Notes: a model not told the origin generated them from the letters alone. A DNA stretch of 64,000 nt from Deinococcus cellulosilyticus NBRC 106333 = KACC 11606 (GCF_007990775.1 NZ_BJXB01000006.1:167991-231990); one strand, 5' to 3'. Positions 24,245-33,354 are shown, numbered from the stretch's first letter. Numbers and translations: made by a program.

Positions 24245-24973
24245 TCACACTCCGACAAATTCCTCAATGCGTGCACGGGCATCCGGGCTTGCCGTTCGGG
24301 TCTCCCCCACGATTTCACCATCCCGCAGGAAGATGATTTTCTCGGCGCACAGGGCTGCTGCAGGATCATGGGTGACCATCACCACCGTCCAGCCTTCTTC
24401 AGTGACCCCCTTCTGGAAGATTTCCAGCACCTCACGGCCATTTCTGCTGTCGAGGTTTCCGGTGGGTTCATCTGCAAGAATCACCGAAGGACGGTTGATC
24501 AGGGCACGGGCAATGGCCACCCTCTGGCGCTGCCCTCCTGAGAGTTCTGAAGGACGGTTCCTGAGCCGCCCGGTCAGGCCCAGCCGTTCTGCCAGTGCAG
24601 GAAGGGTGGATCTGGCCTGTTTCAGCTGTCCAGAAAGCTCCGAAGTCAGCAAAATGTTTTCTTCGGCACTCAGGGTAGGAATCAGTTCAAACGTTTGAAA
24701 GATGAATCCGATCTTTTCACGCCTGAGCAAGGTCAGGGCGTCGTCCTTCAGACCACGGGTGGGGGTTCCTGACAGCACCACATCCCCTTGATCAGGATGG
24801 TCAAGCAGGCCCAGCAGATTGAGCAGGGTGCTCTTGCCACTGCCTGAGGGTCCCATCACAGCCACGAAAGACCCTTGCGGGATGTCCAGGGTCACCTTTC
24901 TGAGGGCATGCACCTGCTCATTTCCCAGGGTGAAGGTTTTGCTGAGGTTCACGGCTTTCAGGACAACGGTCAT
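24245..24973 (-). CDS. ABC transporter ATP-binding protein (LolD/MacB type)
   Basis: The 242-residue ATPase has Walker A GPSGSGKST, the Q-loop in FIFQTFELIP, signature LSGGQRQR, Walker B VILADEPTGNLDS and the H-loop VTHD. The TGNLDS extension and spacing mark the FtsE/LolD/MacB group that pairs with FtsX-like permeases. No such permease is in the window; the upstream gene is a four-helix membrane protein of unknown type. It may partner with that or with a permease elsewhere. Confidence 0.92.
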   Translation of the reverse strand: MTVVLKAVNLSKTFTLGNEQVHALRKVTLDIPQGSFVAVMGPSGSGKSTLLNLLGLLDHPDQGDVVLSGTPTRGLKDDALTLLRREKIGFIFQTFELIPTLSAEENILLTSELSGQLKQARSTLPALAERLGLTGRLRNRPSELSGGQRQRVAIARALINRPSVILADEPTGNLDSRNGREVLEIFQKGVTEEGWTVVMVTHDPAAALCAEKIIFLRDGEIVGETRTASPDARARIEEFVGV

Positions 24974-25040
24974 GTGGGTTCCATCATAAGGGAATCAGGC
25001 CCAGAACAGGGTTGCCTTGCCTGATGCAAGGCAGGCAGAG

Positions 25041-26276
25041 CTACAATTCTCTGATGGCATGCTTCTGCAGGTACCTCCTGAGTTCATCAGGGGTCTGAAA
25101 AGTGCCCAGCAGGTGCTTTCCAAGGTACAGTTCAATGGTTTCCAGATTTGAAGGGTCCATCTCTTCAAGCTCCTGAAGTGACACCTTCATGGAACCACCG
25201 TTTCTGGGAAGGACCGTCAGAAGGTGTTTCATGGGCAAAGGCATGAAATCAATGTCCGCCCGGTCCAACTCCGAACCGAGGCCCCGGATCTGGCGGTATT
25301 CTCGGTAACGGCTCAGCACCTCCGCCTGGGCAGCTTCAAGTGAGGGGCATTCAGCGACTTTCAGATCCCTCAACCACACCTCCACGCGACCCACCAGCCC
25401 CAGTTCATGCTGCTCCAGGGTCCATCCCTCTCTGCCCTGCAGGTCATGGAAAAGGGGTGAGTCTTCTGAATGGTCCACCCGGTAGGGCCCCTCAAGGTCT
25501 GACAGGTTGCTTTCTGAGAAGGTCCAGACCCGCAGTTCAAAAGGGCTGTACTTCAGCACTTCCTGCTGAGAAGGCTGGTGCAATTCTGCCCACATGTCTG
25601 TGGTGGTCATCTTTTTTTCTTCTTTGCGGGTGAGGGTCTGTGCAGGACCCACTTCGGGCGAGATGGGAAGGAGCCAGACTCGGCGGTAGTTTCGGTAACG
25701 GGCAAGGAGCCAGTTTTCAGCGTCTTTCAGGTCGCCTGAGTACAGGGAGTCCCCCTGCCAGCGTACCTCATGGGTTGTGCTGCTCTGCTCGCGGGATTGC
25801 ACCACCCCACCTTCCAGCTGTTCTTTGATTTCGGTCACCTCGAAAAGGTCCAGCACCCCGGAGTCCAGCACCTGCATTCGGCTCTGCAGGTGAGGGCACA
25901 ACCAGGGTTCCAGCCGTTTGCACCGAAACACCATGTCCCAGATCCAGGCGTTCAGTGACTGAGGCATCTGCACAGCAACAATCAGAAAACCCAGACCTGC
26001 AATCAGGGAGAGCCACCACAGGCCCTTTGCCCACCAGAATTCTCCCATCCCAACAATCAGGCCAGCAACGAGTCCTGCGTACTGCCAGCCTGCCACAGCA
26101 CGAATGCGTTCATATTTGCGGCGGTACAGGGGCCAGGTGAGGAGGGAAATCAAGAAGAGCTGGGCCAGCAGCAAGGGCCACACATTGTCCTGCACGATCC
26201 AGCGGCCAGAGAGCACCCCGAAGAAAAAAGCCCCTGTGGCCCACAAATTGAATAAAAAAGTGGTCAATTGTTGCAT
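25041..26276 (-). CDS. Membrane protein of unknown function with a repeated cytoplasmic module
   Basis: The 411-residue protein starts with four membrane helices (about residues 5-25, 33-50, 65-78 and 86-103), then has a long soluble part. Within it two segments resemble each other: DLKDAENWLLARYRNYRRVWLLP (about 190-215) and SLEAAQAEVLSRYREYRQIRGLG (about 325-347). The end, LGKHLLGTFQTPDELRRYLQKH, resembles them more loosely. I do not recognise the family. It begins 9 nt after a winged-helix regulator and precedes an ABC ATPase, so the three may form one membrane system. Confidence 0.72.
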   Translation of the reverse strand: MQQLTTFLFNLWATGAFFFGVLSGRWIVQDNVWPLLLAQLFLISLLTWPLYRRKYERIRAVAGWQYAGLVAGLIVGMGEFWWAKGLWWLSLIAGLGFLIVAVQMPQSLNAWIWDMVFRCKRLEPWLCPHLQSRMQVLDSGVLDLFEVTEIKEQLEGGVVQSREQSSTTHEVRWQGDSLYSGDLKDAENWLLARYRNYRRVWLLPISPEVGPAQTLTRKEEKKMTTTDMWAELHQPSQQEVLKYSPFELRVWTFSESNLSDLEGPYRVDHSEDSPLFHDLQGREGWTLEQHELGLVGRVEVWLRDLKVAECPSLEAAQAEVLSRYREYRQIRGLGSELDRADIDFMPLPMKHLLTVLPRNGGSMKVSLQELEEMDPSNLETIELYLGKHLLGTFQTPDELRRYLQKHAIREL

Positions 26277-26285
26277 GGTTCCCCC

Positions 26286-26912
26286 TTATTCCGGTGTGGT
26301 TCTCCTGACCATCCCAAAATGAAACATGTACCTTGCTGTGGGCTGACCCTGGCTTTCAGCCGTGTGGTACCGGCGCATCAGGGCCAGCAATTCCTCCTGA
26401 AAAGCACTGGCCTGCCCCTCTGTCAGGTCGGCATGGAACCAGTCGTTGATGGGATATTCTTTTTCGTTCACCGGGGTGCCGTCCTGCAAAGCAGGTTCCA
26501 GACGGTGCAGCAGGTCCGTACCTGTGACCCTGAGTTGCCAGTGTGGATAGGCTCTGCGTCCCGCCCGTGCCACCTCCTCCATGAAGGTGCTCCACCACCA
26601 GGTGGCATGGGCTTTGACCAGTTCCACATCACTGAACTCAGGAAGAATTTCGATGGGAGCAATGAATTCCTCTGCCGTGGCCTGGTAGTAGCGCACCGGC
26701 TTGCCTGCCCGCCTGACTTCACGGCGGATTTCCAGCAGCCCTCGATCCAGCAGTTTGTGGGTCCAGTAGCTCATCTTGCCCACCGAGATGCCAAGTTCCT
26801 GGGCCGCCTGCTGGATGCTGCGCTCTTCTGGCACGTAGGGCCTGAGGTACTGCAGGTTGCGGCTGTCCAGCATGAAACGGGCCGCTTCTTCATCAAGCAG
26901 GTGGATGCTCAC
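26286..26912 (-). CDS. Winged-helix (ArsR-like) regulator
   Basis: The 208-residue protein carries an N-terminal winged helix (NLQYLRPYVPEERSIQQAAQELGISVGKMSYWTHKLLDRGLLEIRREVRRAGKPVRYYQAT, residues 19-78). The rest is unfamiliar, with many Trp and aromatic residues. The start is GTG at 26912; TAAGCT lies 6 nt before it, fitting a leaderless mRNA. It leads the operon with the membrane protein and ABC ATPase and probably controls them. Confidence 0.75.
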   Translation of the reverse strand: MSIHLLDEEAARFMLDSRNLQYLRPYVPEERSIQQAAQELGISVGKMSYWTHKLLDRGLLEIRREVRRAGKPVRYYQATAEEFIAPIEILPEFSDVELVKAHATWWWSTFMEEVARAGRRAYPHWQLRVTGTDLLHRLEPALQDGTPVNEKEYPINDWFHADLTEGQASAFQEELLALMRRYHTAESQGQPTARYMFHFGMVRRTTPE

Positions 26913-27049
26913 CCTTTCAGCTTAACGGTCGAAGATGAAAAGGTTACATTTCAGAAACAATTCTGAATGGCGTCTTGAATTTGAAATGGGCCGCAAGTCA
27001 GAATCAGCCCACCCAGGAGCTGCAGTTGTGCGGCTCCAAGGAGGTTTTC

Positions 27050-27748
27050 ATGAAAAAAACCATTCTGATGGTCTTTGTCACTGCCACCATGACCGCACAG
27101 GCAGAAGATGTGTTCTCGGCCATGTTCGAGTCCACCGCCAGCAACATGCAGAACACCGCCATGACCACAGCCATTTCCGGAGCGGTGCAAACCACTGCAG
27201 ACAAGGCCAAACCTGTGGCGAAAAGTGCCCTGCTGACCTTCAAACCCAATCCCAAAACCACTGCTGCCCTGCAAGACCAGATTTTCAAAGCCCTGCTGGA
27301 AAAAGCCCCTGGCAAGCACAATGAGATCAAGAACATGCTGAAGCAGGCCGACGTGGTGAACAACATGCGCAAAGCCGTGAAAGACCTGGGGTACGACCCC
27401 AATGAACTCGCGGTGAGCCTGACGTTGTGGGTCAACACCTCTTTCGGTCAACTCGAAGACCGGGACACCACCGAAGCCGAAAATGACGCCGTACTCAAAC
27501 AGTTCCGCTCGGCGGTGGACAGGGCGGCTGCCCTGAAAAAACTCAGCAACGAGGACCGCCAGAAAACCTCAGAGCTGCTGATGTACATGACTTTCTTTCA
27601 GATGGTCGATCACATGGCTGCACAGCAGAACAAGACCGGATATGACATGGAAGCCGTCAAGGGGTACATTGCTGAAAACCTGAAGCGCTTTGACCTCGAT
27701 CCAGAAACCTTCACCATCACAGACAGCGGAATCACCCGGAAAGATTGA
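27050..27748 (+). CDS. Secreted protein of unknown function
   Basis: The 232-residue product has a signal peptide (MKKTILMVFVTATMTAQA, cleavage before Glu-Asp-Val). The mature part is helical and contains KDLGYDPNELAVSLTLWVNTSFGQLEDRD, reminiscent of a group of exported domain-of-unknown-function proteins. AAGGAGG (27038-27044) sets the ATG at 27050. It is monocistronic, divergent from the winged-helix regulator, and ends at a strong terminator. No catalytic motif is apparent. Confidence 0.75.
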   Translation: MKKTILMVFVTATMTAQAEDVFSAMFESTASNMQNTAMTTAISGAVQTTADKAKPVAKSALLTFKPNPKTTAALQDQIFKALLEKAPGKHNEIKNMLKQADVVNNMRKAVKDLGYDPNELAVSLTLWVNTSFGQLEDRDTTEAENDAVLKQFRSAVDRAAALKKLSNEDRQKTSELLMYMTFFQMVDHMAAQQNKTGYDMEAVKGYIAENLKRFDLDPETFTITDSGITRKD

Positions 27749-27756
27749 AGACAACA

Positions 27757-27786
27757 AAAAACTGGAGGGGATGCCCCTCCAGTTTT
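27757..27786. terminator. Bidirectional terminator
   Basis: A 14-bp nearly perfect hairpin (AAAACTGGAGGGG / CCCCTCCAGTTTT, 3-nt loop) has A and T tracts on both sides. It serves the secreted protein gene on the plus strand and the SRPBCC gene on the minus strand. Confidence 0.92.
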
Positions 27787-27793
27787 CGTTTCT

Positions 27794-28324
27794 TCAGCTG
27801 GTTTTCTTTTTCTTCTTTTTGCGCTCTTCCCTTTGTTTTTTGGCAATGTCCTGTGCGGCTTCCTGCATGGCGTCGGCCATGTTGGAGTCAACAGCACGCT
27901 GCAGTTCCAGCAGGGTCTCCGCAAAGAGGTTCTGGACCAGACGCTCAATGGCGCGGCGCACAAATTTGTATCTGGGCACCACAGTGAAAGTGAAGGTGAC
28001 TTCTGCACCTCCGGGCATGGGTTTGAAGGCCCACTGCTGGGTCATCTTCTCAATGAGCCCGAAAGGTTTCACGCTCTCCAGCGTGGCCCGATTGGGTCCC
28101 TGCAGGTGGGTGAATTTCGCCTGGAAGGCCATGCCTCCGTACTTCCATTGCAGCACACCTTTCACTCTGGAGCCGACCTGGAGTTTTTCCTCCCCGTCGT
28201 ACCGGTACTGGCGCAGGGATTTGTCCCAGCGGATGCGTTTCTTGGGATCACCGACCAGACGGAACAGTACGTCTGGACGGGAACGAATGGGAAAGGTCTG
28301 TTTGAGTTGAATCGGGTCCTGCAT
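27794..28324 (-). CDS. SRPBCC-like protein with a lysine-rich tail
   Basis: The 176-residue protein has a helix-grip pattern (FPIRSRPDVLFRLVGDPKKRIRWDKSLRQYRYDGEEKLQVGSRVKGVLQWKYGG, sheet, then a long C-terminal helix). It ends in a run of lysines (EERKKKKKKTS), which could bind nucleic acid or membrane. It begins 4 nt after the helicase gene and so belongs to the LmbE-helicase operon. The function is not known. Confidence 0.75.
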   Translation of the reverse strand: MQDPIQLKQTFPIRSRPDVLFRLVGDPKKRIRWDKSLRQYRYDGEEKLQVGSRVKGVLQWKYGGMAFQAKFTHLQGPNRATLESVKPFGLIEKMTQQWAFKPMPGGAEVTFTFTVVPRYKFVRRAIERLVQNLFAETLLELQRAVDSNMADAMQEAAQDIAKKQREERKKKKKKTS

Positions 28325-28328
28325 TGCT

Positions 28329-31001
28329 CTACCAGTCTACTGGATTTTGGTCCCTCCCCGTGGGACTCCCGTCCATGTTGTGCAGCGCACGGTCCAGCAG
28401 GTCTTCTGGCACTTCGCGGACTTTTGAGAGGGACAGAAAAACCAGTCTCACCATGATGGGGGTGCATTCAGGGCGGGCAAGCCTGATGGCCTCCCGGTAA
28501 ATGGCAAGCTGGGGTGCATAATGCTCAGTGGCCTGATCCAGGTCCTGCTCCTCCAGAAAATCTGTCTTGTAGTCTTCCAGCACCCAGCCTTCATGGGTTC
28601 GGTAAAGCCTGTCGATGATGCCATTCCAGGTGACGCCATTTCTCTGGAAGGCAAAAGGCAACTCGGGATGGTCCTCCAGACGCTCATGCCGATCTGGATA
28701 CAACAGGTGATGGCTTTCAAGCATCCTGCGGACCTCCTGCAAGATGCTTTCTTTCTCGTCGGGGTTGTAGGGGCGCAGGATCTGCTGGGTTTTCAGGACG
28801 CCCATGCCTTTCAGGGTCAGGTCAAAAGCGATGGCGTAATGGGTCAACACCCCCACGACCTTTCCAAAACCAGGAATGTCCTGACCGGGTCCCCTTGCCA
28901 GTTGGAGTGCATCCCGATTGCGGGTGGGCGCCCGTACCACCAGAGGGGGAGGTTCGAATCGGGCGTGGGCAAATTCGGCATCCAGTTCAGGGGCAGCCTG
29001 CGTCACTTCGATTTCTGAGGCCACATTCTGTTTTTCTGTGTGGATCACCCGCACATCTGTGCGCTTCTGACCATACAGGAAATCCAGTTGCAGGAGCCAT
29101 CCCTGGGCCTGCCCGCTGCCCCCAACCGATCCGGTGAGGATCAGGTACTTCTGGGCACGGGTGAGGGCCACGTACAGGAGCCTCAGGTCTTCCCCTTCCC
29201 GTCTGCGCTGCCAGTGCTGCCGGATTCGTTCAAACTCCTCGGTGTCTTTGAGGATCACCTCGCTGGATTCGGGGTCCACCAGCACCCTTCCGGTGCGGTC
29301 TCTGGGATCATCTGAGAGGTCAAAGAGCACGGTGATGGGAAACTCCAGCCCTTTCGCAGCGTGCACAGTCATGATGCGCACCGCTCCAGAACCGCTGACG
29401 GGTTCATCCGGGTCATTGCCTCCCTCGGCAGCCAGCCTCAGAAAGCGTGCAGCCTTGGCGGCATCTTCCAGGCCCCGTTCGGTCAGGTCACGAATCAGGC
29501 CTTCCAGGTTGCTTCTGGCCTCAGGAGAAGAAGCGTCGATGGGGAAAACACCCAGTGCCCAGCGCAGGAAGGCCACAGGCTGTCTGGGGGCGGCACGGAT
29601 GCCTTCCAGCATCTCATTCAGGGCCGGGTGCCTTGCCAGATAGGTGTCCACGGTGTCTGCTGGAGTGGGTGCAGGCACATTCAGGGGAGGCACCTGTCCG
29701 AGTCGGGCCAGATCCAGCAAAGTCGGATGGAACTCCGCCCGAATGCGTAGAAGAAGACTGGCATCCAGAATTTCCGGTCTGGCGTAGTAGTTTCGACCCC
29801 GCCCGAGCACAAAGGGAATCCCATGAAGCTTCAGGGCAGGCTCCAGGTACCTCAGGCTGGTCCTGCGCCGGATCAGGATCACAATGTCCTCCCACCCTGT
29901 GCCTCGGGAATAAATCCGGCGCAGCCGGAGGGCAAGGTCTTCTGCTTCCTGCTTGCGGGCAGCAGCAATGGTGTCCGCCTGGGTTAACCGGACCTCAATG
30001 GGGGTCTGGAGGTCCTCGGTGTGGGCAGAGGTGACCCGCGCAGGAAGCCCGAGTTCCTCAAACTCCGGGAAGAAACGCTCGGCCACCTCGGTGAAAATGC
30101 GGGCCAGGGTCGGGGGGTGTCGGTAGGTGGTGGTCAGGGGCGAGAGTTGCTCTGCAGACTGGTAGAGTTCCAGAAAGGCGTTCACATCTGCGTTGCGGAA
30201 GGCGTAGATGCTCTGCTTGGCATCTCCCACCAGATCCACCAGAGGGATTTTCAGGGCATGCACGATGCGGGCCTGCAGGGGACTCACATCCTGGAACTCA
30301 TCGATGAAGACCCGCCTGAACCGCTCGTGAATGCGGGAAAGCATGTCTGGAGACTGGGTGAGCCGGAGGGCCCACTCTTCCACATCATCGGGGTCCAGCA
30401 CCCTGCCTGCCTGGCGTTCCCGGGTGCGTTTGGCCGCCTCCTGGTACAGTTCAAGCAATTCCCGTTCCAGCACCCCATAAGCCTGAAAAGGAGAGTAAGC
30501 CCGCTGCCTGCGCAGTTCCAGCAAGGCCCTCAGGGTCTCGTCGGTGCCCCACTGGGCGACCAGCGAAACCCCTGAAGACATCGGGATGGACACCGCCTCT
30601 GCAATCACCTCAAAGCAGGCCTCCTGAAAGAGAAGGTGGCTTTCCAGTTCATCCTGGGCCGCAAAATCAGGGTCAAGGCCCAGAGCAGGAGCATTCAGGC
30701 GCAACAATGTTCTGAAAAAGCCGTGCAGGGTGGTGATGGTGGCCCCCCTGATTTCCGAGAGGGCTTCCAGGTACAGTTTGCGGTCCCGGGAGATCACATC
30801 CAGATACTTCCCGCGTTCAATCATCTCACGCAGGGCCAGCTCGAGGCGCAGGCGCAAATCTGCCGCACCGGACCGGGTGAATGTGACAATGGCCGTGCGC
30901 CTGAGCGGGGTCTGGGGCAGACCGAGCAGCACCTCCCGGACCAGAGAGGTGGTCTTGCCGGTTCCTGCACTGGCAGAACGGGCCCGAATGCGCATGGTCA
31001 C
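28329..31001 (-). CDS. AddA/RecB-like UvrD-family helicase with C-terminal nuclease
   Basis: The 890-residue superfamily 1 helicase has Walker A SASAGTGKT (10-18), motif II FIDEFQD, motif III GDAKQSIYAFR, motif V IMTVHAAKGLEFP and motif VI LLYVALTRAQ. The C-terminus holds a RecB-type nuclease: GIIDRLYRTHEGWVLEDYKTDF with the D...D-Y-K core. It is much shorter than AddA (about 1,230 residues), with a reduced 2B region, and there is no AddB gene beside it. It may process DNA ends alone or with an unlinked partner. It overlaps the LmbE gene (ATGA). Confidence 0.88.
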   Translation of the reverse strand: MTMRIRARSASAGTGKTTSLVREVLLGLPQTPLRRTAIVTFTRSGAADLRLRLELALREMIERGKYLDVISRDRKLYLEALSEIRGATITTLHGFFRTLLRLNAPALGLDPDFAAQDELESHLLFQEACFEVIAEAVSIPMSSGVSLVAQWGTDETLRALLELRRQRAYSPFQAYGVLERELLELYQEAAKRTRERQAGRVLDPDDVEEWALRLTQSPDMLSRIHERFRRVFIDEFQDVSPLQARIVHALKIPLVDLVGDAKQSIYAFRNADVNAFLELYQSAEQLSPLTTTYRHPPTLARIFTEVAERFFPEFEELGLPARVTSAHTEDLQTPIEVRLTQADTIAAARKQEAEDLALRLRRIYSRGTGWEDIVILIRRRTSLRYLEPALKLHGIPFVLGRGRNYYARPEILDASLLLRIRAEFHPTLLDLARLGQVPPLNVPAPTPADTVDTYLARHPALNEMLEGIRAAPRQPVAFLRWALGVFPIDASSPEARSNLEGLIRDLTERGLEDAAKAARFLRLAAEGGNDPDEPVSGSGAVRIMTVHAAKGLEFPITVLFDLSDDPRDRTGRVLVDPESSEVILKDTEEFERIRQHWQRRREGEDLRLLYVALTRAQKYLILTGSVGGSGQAQGWLLQLDFLYGQKRTDVRVIHTEKQNVASEIEVTQAAPELDAEFAHARFEPPPLVVRAPTRNRDALQLARGPGQDIPGFGKVVGVLTHYAIAFDLTLKGMGVLKTQQILRPYNPDEKESILQEVRRMLESHHLLYPDRHERLEDHPELPFAFQRNGVTWNGIIDRLYRTHEGWVLEDYKTDFLEEQDLDQATEHYAPQLAIYREAIRLARPECTPIMVRLVFLSLSKVREVPEDLLDRALHNMDGSPTGRDQNPVDW

Positions 31002-31687
31002 CTCAGGAAGTCATGGGCTGGAGCATGCACCCGGCGCACCGTGAATTTCTCTGCGTACTGCACATCCGACTCCTGGCCGTAACGGCGGAACTCAGCACCG
31101 AAAGCTTCATTGGAGTACTCCCATTTGTAGAAGTCCCTATAGAAAGAAAAGAGTTTCAGCTTGGTCTCCATCTGCTGGGTCACGTCCACATGCACCGCCG
31201 GGAAGGTCGCGTGCTGGGTGTAATACTGGTAGAACTTGATGGCTTTGCGGTGGGCCTCCAGGGTGTCTGTGAGGCCCTCATTGATGATTTTGGGAATGCG
31301 GGTCAGGGTCAGGGCATCAAAAGCGATTTTTGCGGTCTGGCGGTGGTCCGGGTGCGGACTGAAATCATCCCAGGTGATCACCGCATCAGGTCTGAATTCC
31401 GAATACAGGCGGGCCAGTTGCAATGCCTCTTCCCTGCTCCCGGTCATTCTGGAATCTCCCATGTCAAAAAAACGGTACTCACACCCGATTTCCCCGGCCA
31501 CATAAGCCCCGTGCTGCTGTCGGATCTGGCGCACCTCCTCGTGGGTCTTGCCTTCATACTGGCTGGCCATTTCACCCAGGGTGGTCCAGACCAGCATCAC
31601 CCGGTCTCCACGGTCCAGGTGTTTTTTGAGGGTGCCCACGCACCAGAGTTCATCGTCAGGGTGTGCAAAGACGGCAAGAAGATTCAT
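30998..31687 (-). CDS. PIG-L/LmbE family deacetylase (BshB-like)
   Basis: The 229-residue zinc hydrolase has AHPDDE (8-13) and SPHPDHRQ, the metal-binding pair of LmbE proteins. Deinococcus makes bacillithiol, and BshB-type members deacetylate GlcNAc-malate in that pathway, so this is a fair candidate, but paralogs with other roles are common. TAAAAT lies 6 nt before the ATG (leaderless pattern). It is the first gene of an operon with the helicase-nuclease and an SRPBCC protein. Confidence 0.87.
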   Translation of the reverse strand: MNLLAVFAHPDDELWCVGTLKKHLDRGDRVMLVWTTLGEMASQYEGKTHEEVRQIRQQHGAYVAGEIGCEYRFFDMGDSRMTGSREEALQLARLYSEFRPDAVITWDDFSPHPDHRQTAKIAFDALTLTRIPKIINEGLTDTLEAHRKAIKFYQYYTQHATFPAVHVDVTQQMETKLKLFSFYRDFYKWEYSNEAFGAEFRRYGQESDVQYAEKFTVRRVHAPAHDFLR

Positions 31688-31749
31688 GGGTTCATTTTAT
31701 CGTGGCAGGAAGTGGGAGCACTGGGAACAGGTGCCCATTCCGGAAAGTT

Positions 31750-32568
31750 TCAGGCCCGCAGTTCCCCTTCGGTGATGCCAGAGCGTCGAATGACTTCCTG
31801 GGCGGCTTCCTCGGGGGTGCATTTGGTGTACTTGCTGAAACTCATGGTGAGACCGCGCATGTCCTGCTCCAGCACCTTGATGGGCTCGGGGTGCTCGCGC
31901 CACTTGATGGTCTGTGGGAAGTCGATCAGCACCAGACGGTCATTGTGCAAGAGCATGTTGTAGGCAGAATAATCTCCGTGGATGTACCCCAGTTTCAGCA
32001 GTCTGGCGTACATGTCAAGGCTCTGCTCAAAGTAACCCTCTCCTACTTTCCAGTCCAGCCTTTCATCGCTCAGTCTAGGGGCCGGAGCGTCCTCATCCCC
32101 AATGAATTCCATCAGGAGCACTTTCCCTGCAACCTCCACAGGCTCAGGAACCGGAAGACCCGCTTCAAACAGGTCCGAAAGAAATTGAAATTCACTGCTC
32201 ACCCACAAGGCCTGCTCTGGAGTGATGCCAAAACGGCGGGCGGTCGCCATGGCCTTCTTCGCCTTGTTGTTGGTGATGAAACGGCCCTCCTGGTACAGCT
32301 CGTCCCGCTGGAACGACCGGATGCGGGCATCGGTGTAGAGTTTGGCTGCCAGCAGGCGCTCTTGCCCCTGCAACACGTAAATGGTGGCTTCCTTGCCACT
32401 GAAGTGTTCATAAAGCAACTCAGAGAAAAGACGCTTCTTGTGCAGGTAAGCCAGGGCAGGATCGGAAAAACCAGCATCGGTCTGCTCGGTGGCTTTGCGG
32501 TTGGTCTGCGGCTTTCGTTGTTTGCTGCGGTATTTCTCGTGGTTGGCATCAAAGGACTTTTTGGGCAT
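31750..32568 (-). CDS. RIO1-type protein kinase
   Basis: The 272-residue protein has the RIO kinase layout: a basic N-terminus, the nucleotide loop SGKEATIYVLQG (57-68), Lys76 in LAAKLYTD, the catalytic loop YIHGDYSAYNMLL with Asp199 and Asn204, and the metal-binding Asp216 in LVLIDFPQT (DFG replaced by DFP). It lacks the peptide-binding subdomains of ordinary kinases. RIO1 helps small-subunit ribosome maturation in archaea and eukaryotes; in bacteria its role is not settled. It is monocistronic. Confidence 0.9.
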   Translation of the reverse strand: MPKKSFDANHEKYRSKQRKPQTNRKATEQTDAGFSDPALAYLHKKRLFSELLYEHFSGKEATIYVLQGQERLLAAKLYTDARIRSFQRDELYQEGRFITNNKAKKAMATARRFGITPEQALWVSSEFQFLSDLFEAGLPVPEPVEVAGKVLLMEFIGDEDAPAPRLSDERLDWKVGEGYFEQSLDMYARLLKLGYIHGDYSAYNMLLHNDRLVLIDFPQTIKWREHPEPIKVLEQDMRGLTMSFSKYTKCTPEEAAQEVIRRSGITEGELRA

Positions 32569-32640
32569 TCAGGCCTCAGTGTAACAGAGGGACATGGAAG
32601 GCATCTGTGGGATGCAGGGCTGTTCAAAAGGCAGAGAACG

Positions 32641-32671
32641 AAAAAGCGGCCAGCCTTTTGAGACTGACCGC
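32641..32671 (-). terminator. Terminator of the small membrane protein gene
   Basis: On the minus strand an 8-bp stem (GCGGTCAG / CTGGCCGC, one G-T pair) with a 10-nt loop is followed by TTTTT. Confidence 0.87.
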
Positions 32672-32686
32672 ACTGGAAAGTTGAGG

Positions 32687-33109
32687 TTATTGCAGGAAGC
32701 GAATGGTGAAGGGATAGCGGTAGAAGTTGCCCTTGTTGGCTTCCATCACCCCAATGATGGTGGGGATCAGGGAAAGCACCCACAGGACTCCCATCGCGGG
32801 AATGGTGAGCAGGAAACCAAGGCCCAGGGTCACCACACCAAGAATGGTCGCCACGATGCCCGCAAGCCACAGGTAGAGGGTGACGGTGATCTGGTAGTTC
32901 AGGACCTCTTTCCCCTGGTCGTTCAGGGCAGAGGAACGGTCACGAAAGATCAACCAGGCCACCACTGCCCCGATGACGTTGCCAAAGCTTGTCGGAATCA
33001 GGAGACCCACCAGGGCGGACAGGTGTTGAATGATGGCGTAAGTCTGTTCTTCTTTGGGGAAGATGCCCTGGGGAGCATCGAGGTTGCTGGGTTTCAAAAA
33101 GTCACTCAT
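32687..33109 (-). CDS. DUF4870 family small membrane protein
   Basis: The 140-residue protein begins with a soluble stretch followed by three membrane segments and matches the DUF4870/Tic20-like pattern: QTYAIIQHLSALVGLLIPTSFGNVIGAVVAWLIFRDRSSALNDQGKEVLNYQIT, then two C-terminal helices. The function is unknown. ATG at 33109 is 5 nt after TATCCT, fitting a leaderless mRNA; a GTG/ATG further up lacks support. It is monocistronic. Confidence 0.83.
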   Translation of the reverse strand: MSDFLKPSNLDAPQGIFPKEEQTYAIIQHLSALVGLLIPTSFGNVIGAVVAWLIFRDRSSALNDQGKEVLNYQITVTLYLWLAGIVATILGVVTLGLGFLLTIPAMGVLWVLSLIPTIIGVMEANKGNFYRYPFTIRFLQ

Positions 33110-33323
33110 GCCATAGGATACGGAGGATGCTTTCAAAAAGTTCCGCAAAACATCTCAATCTATAAAATTGCGTCCCAGACGCACTTCAAAAAAGTGCAAT
33201 TTGCGACATAACCGGAAAAAAGCTGTTCTGAACAGGATCTTTACAGTCAAGTTTTTAGAAGGTGCTCCCCATTTTTACACGAAAACGGATTTTTGACCAC
33301 CCATAGCGCAAATTCAAATTTTG

Positions 33324-33354
33324 TGCTATCTTTAGCCCGCAGCGTCAAACGCTG
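33324..33354 (+). promoter_or_regulatory. Extended -10 promoter and leader hairpin of the HU gene
   Basis: TGC-TATCTT (33324-33332) is an extended -10 box. The transcript would have a leader of about 40 nt containing the hairpin CAGCGT-caa-ACGCTG (33340-33354). The gap between 33110 and 33323 has another structured stretch (33165-33207) and no gene. Confidence 0.55.

Noticed and set aside
31750..32568. The RIO kinase as a pseudogene because of DFP instead of DFG
   Set aside because: RIO kinases often have D-x-x variants here, and all catalytic residues are present in an uninterrupted frame.
33165..33207. A terminator in the gap before the HU gene
   Set aside because: It has small hairpins but no T-run in a useful place, and it lies upstream of both flanking genes' starts.
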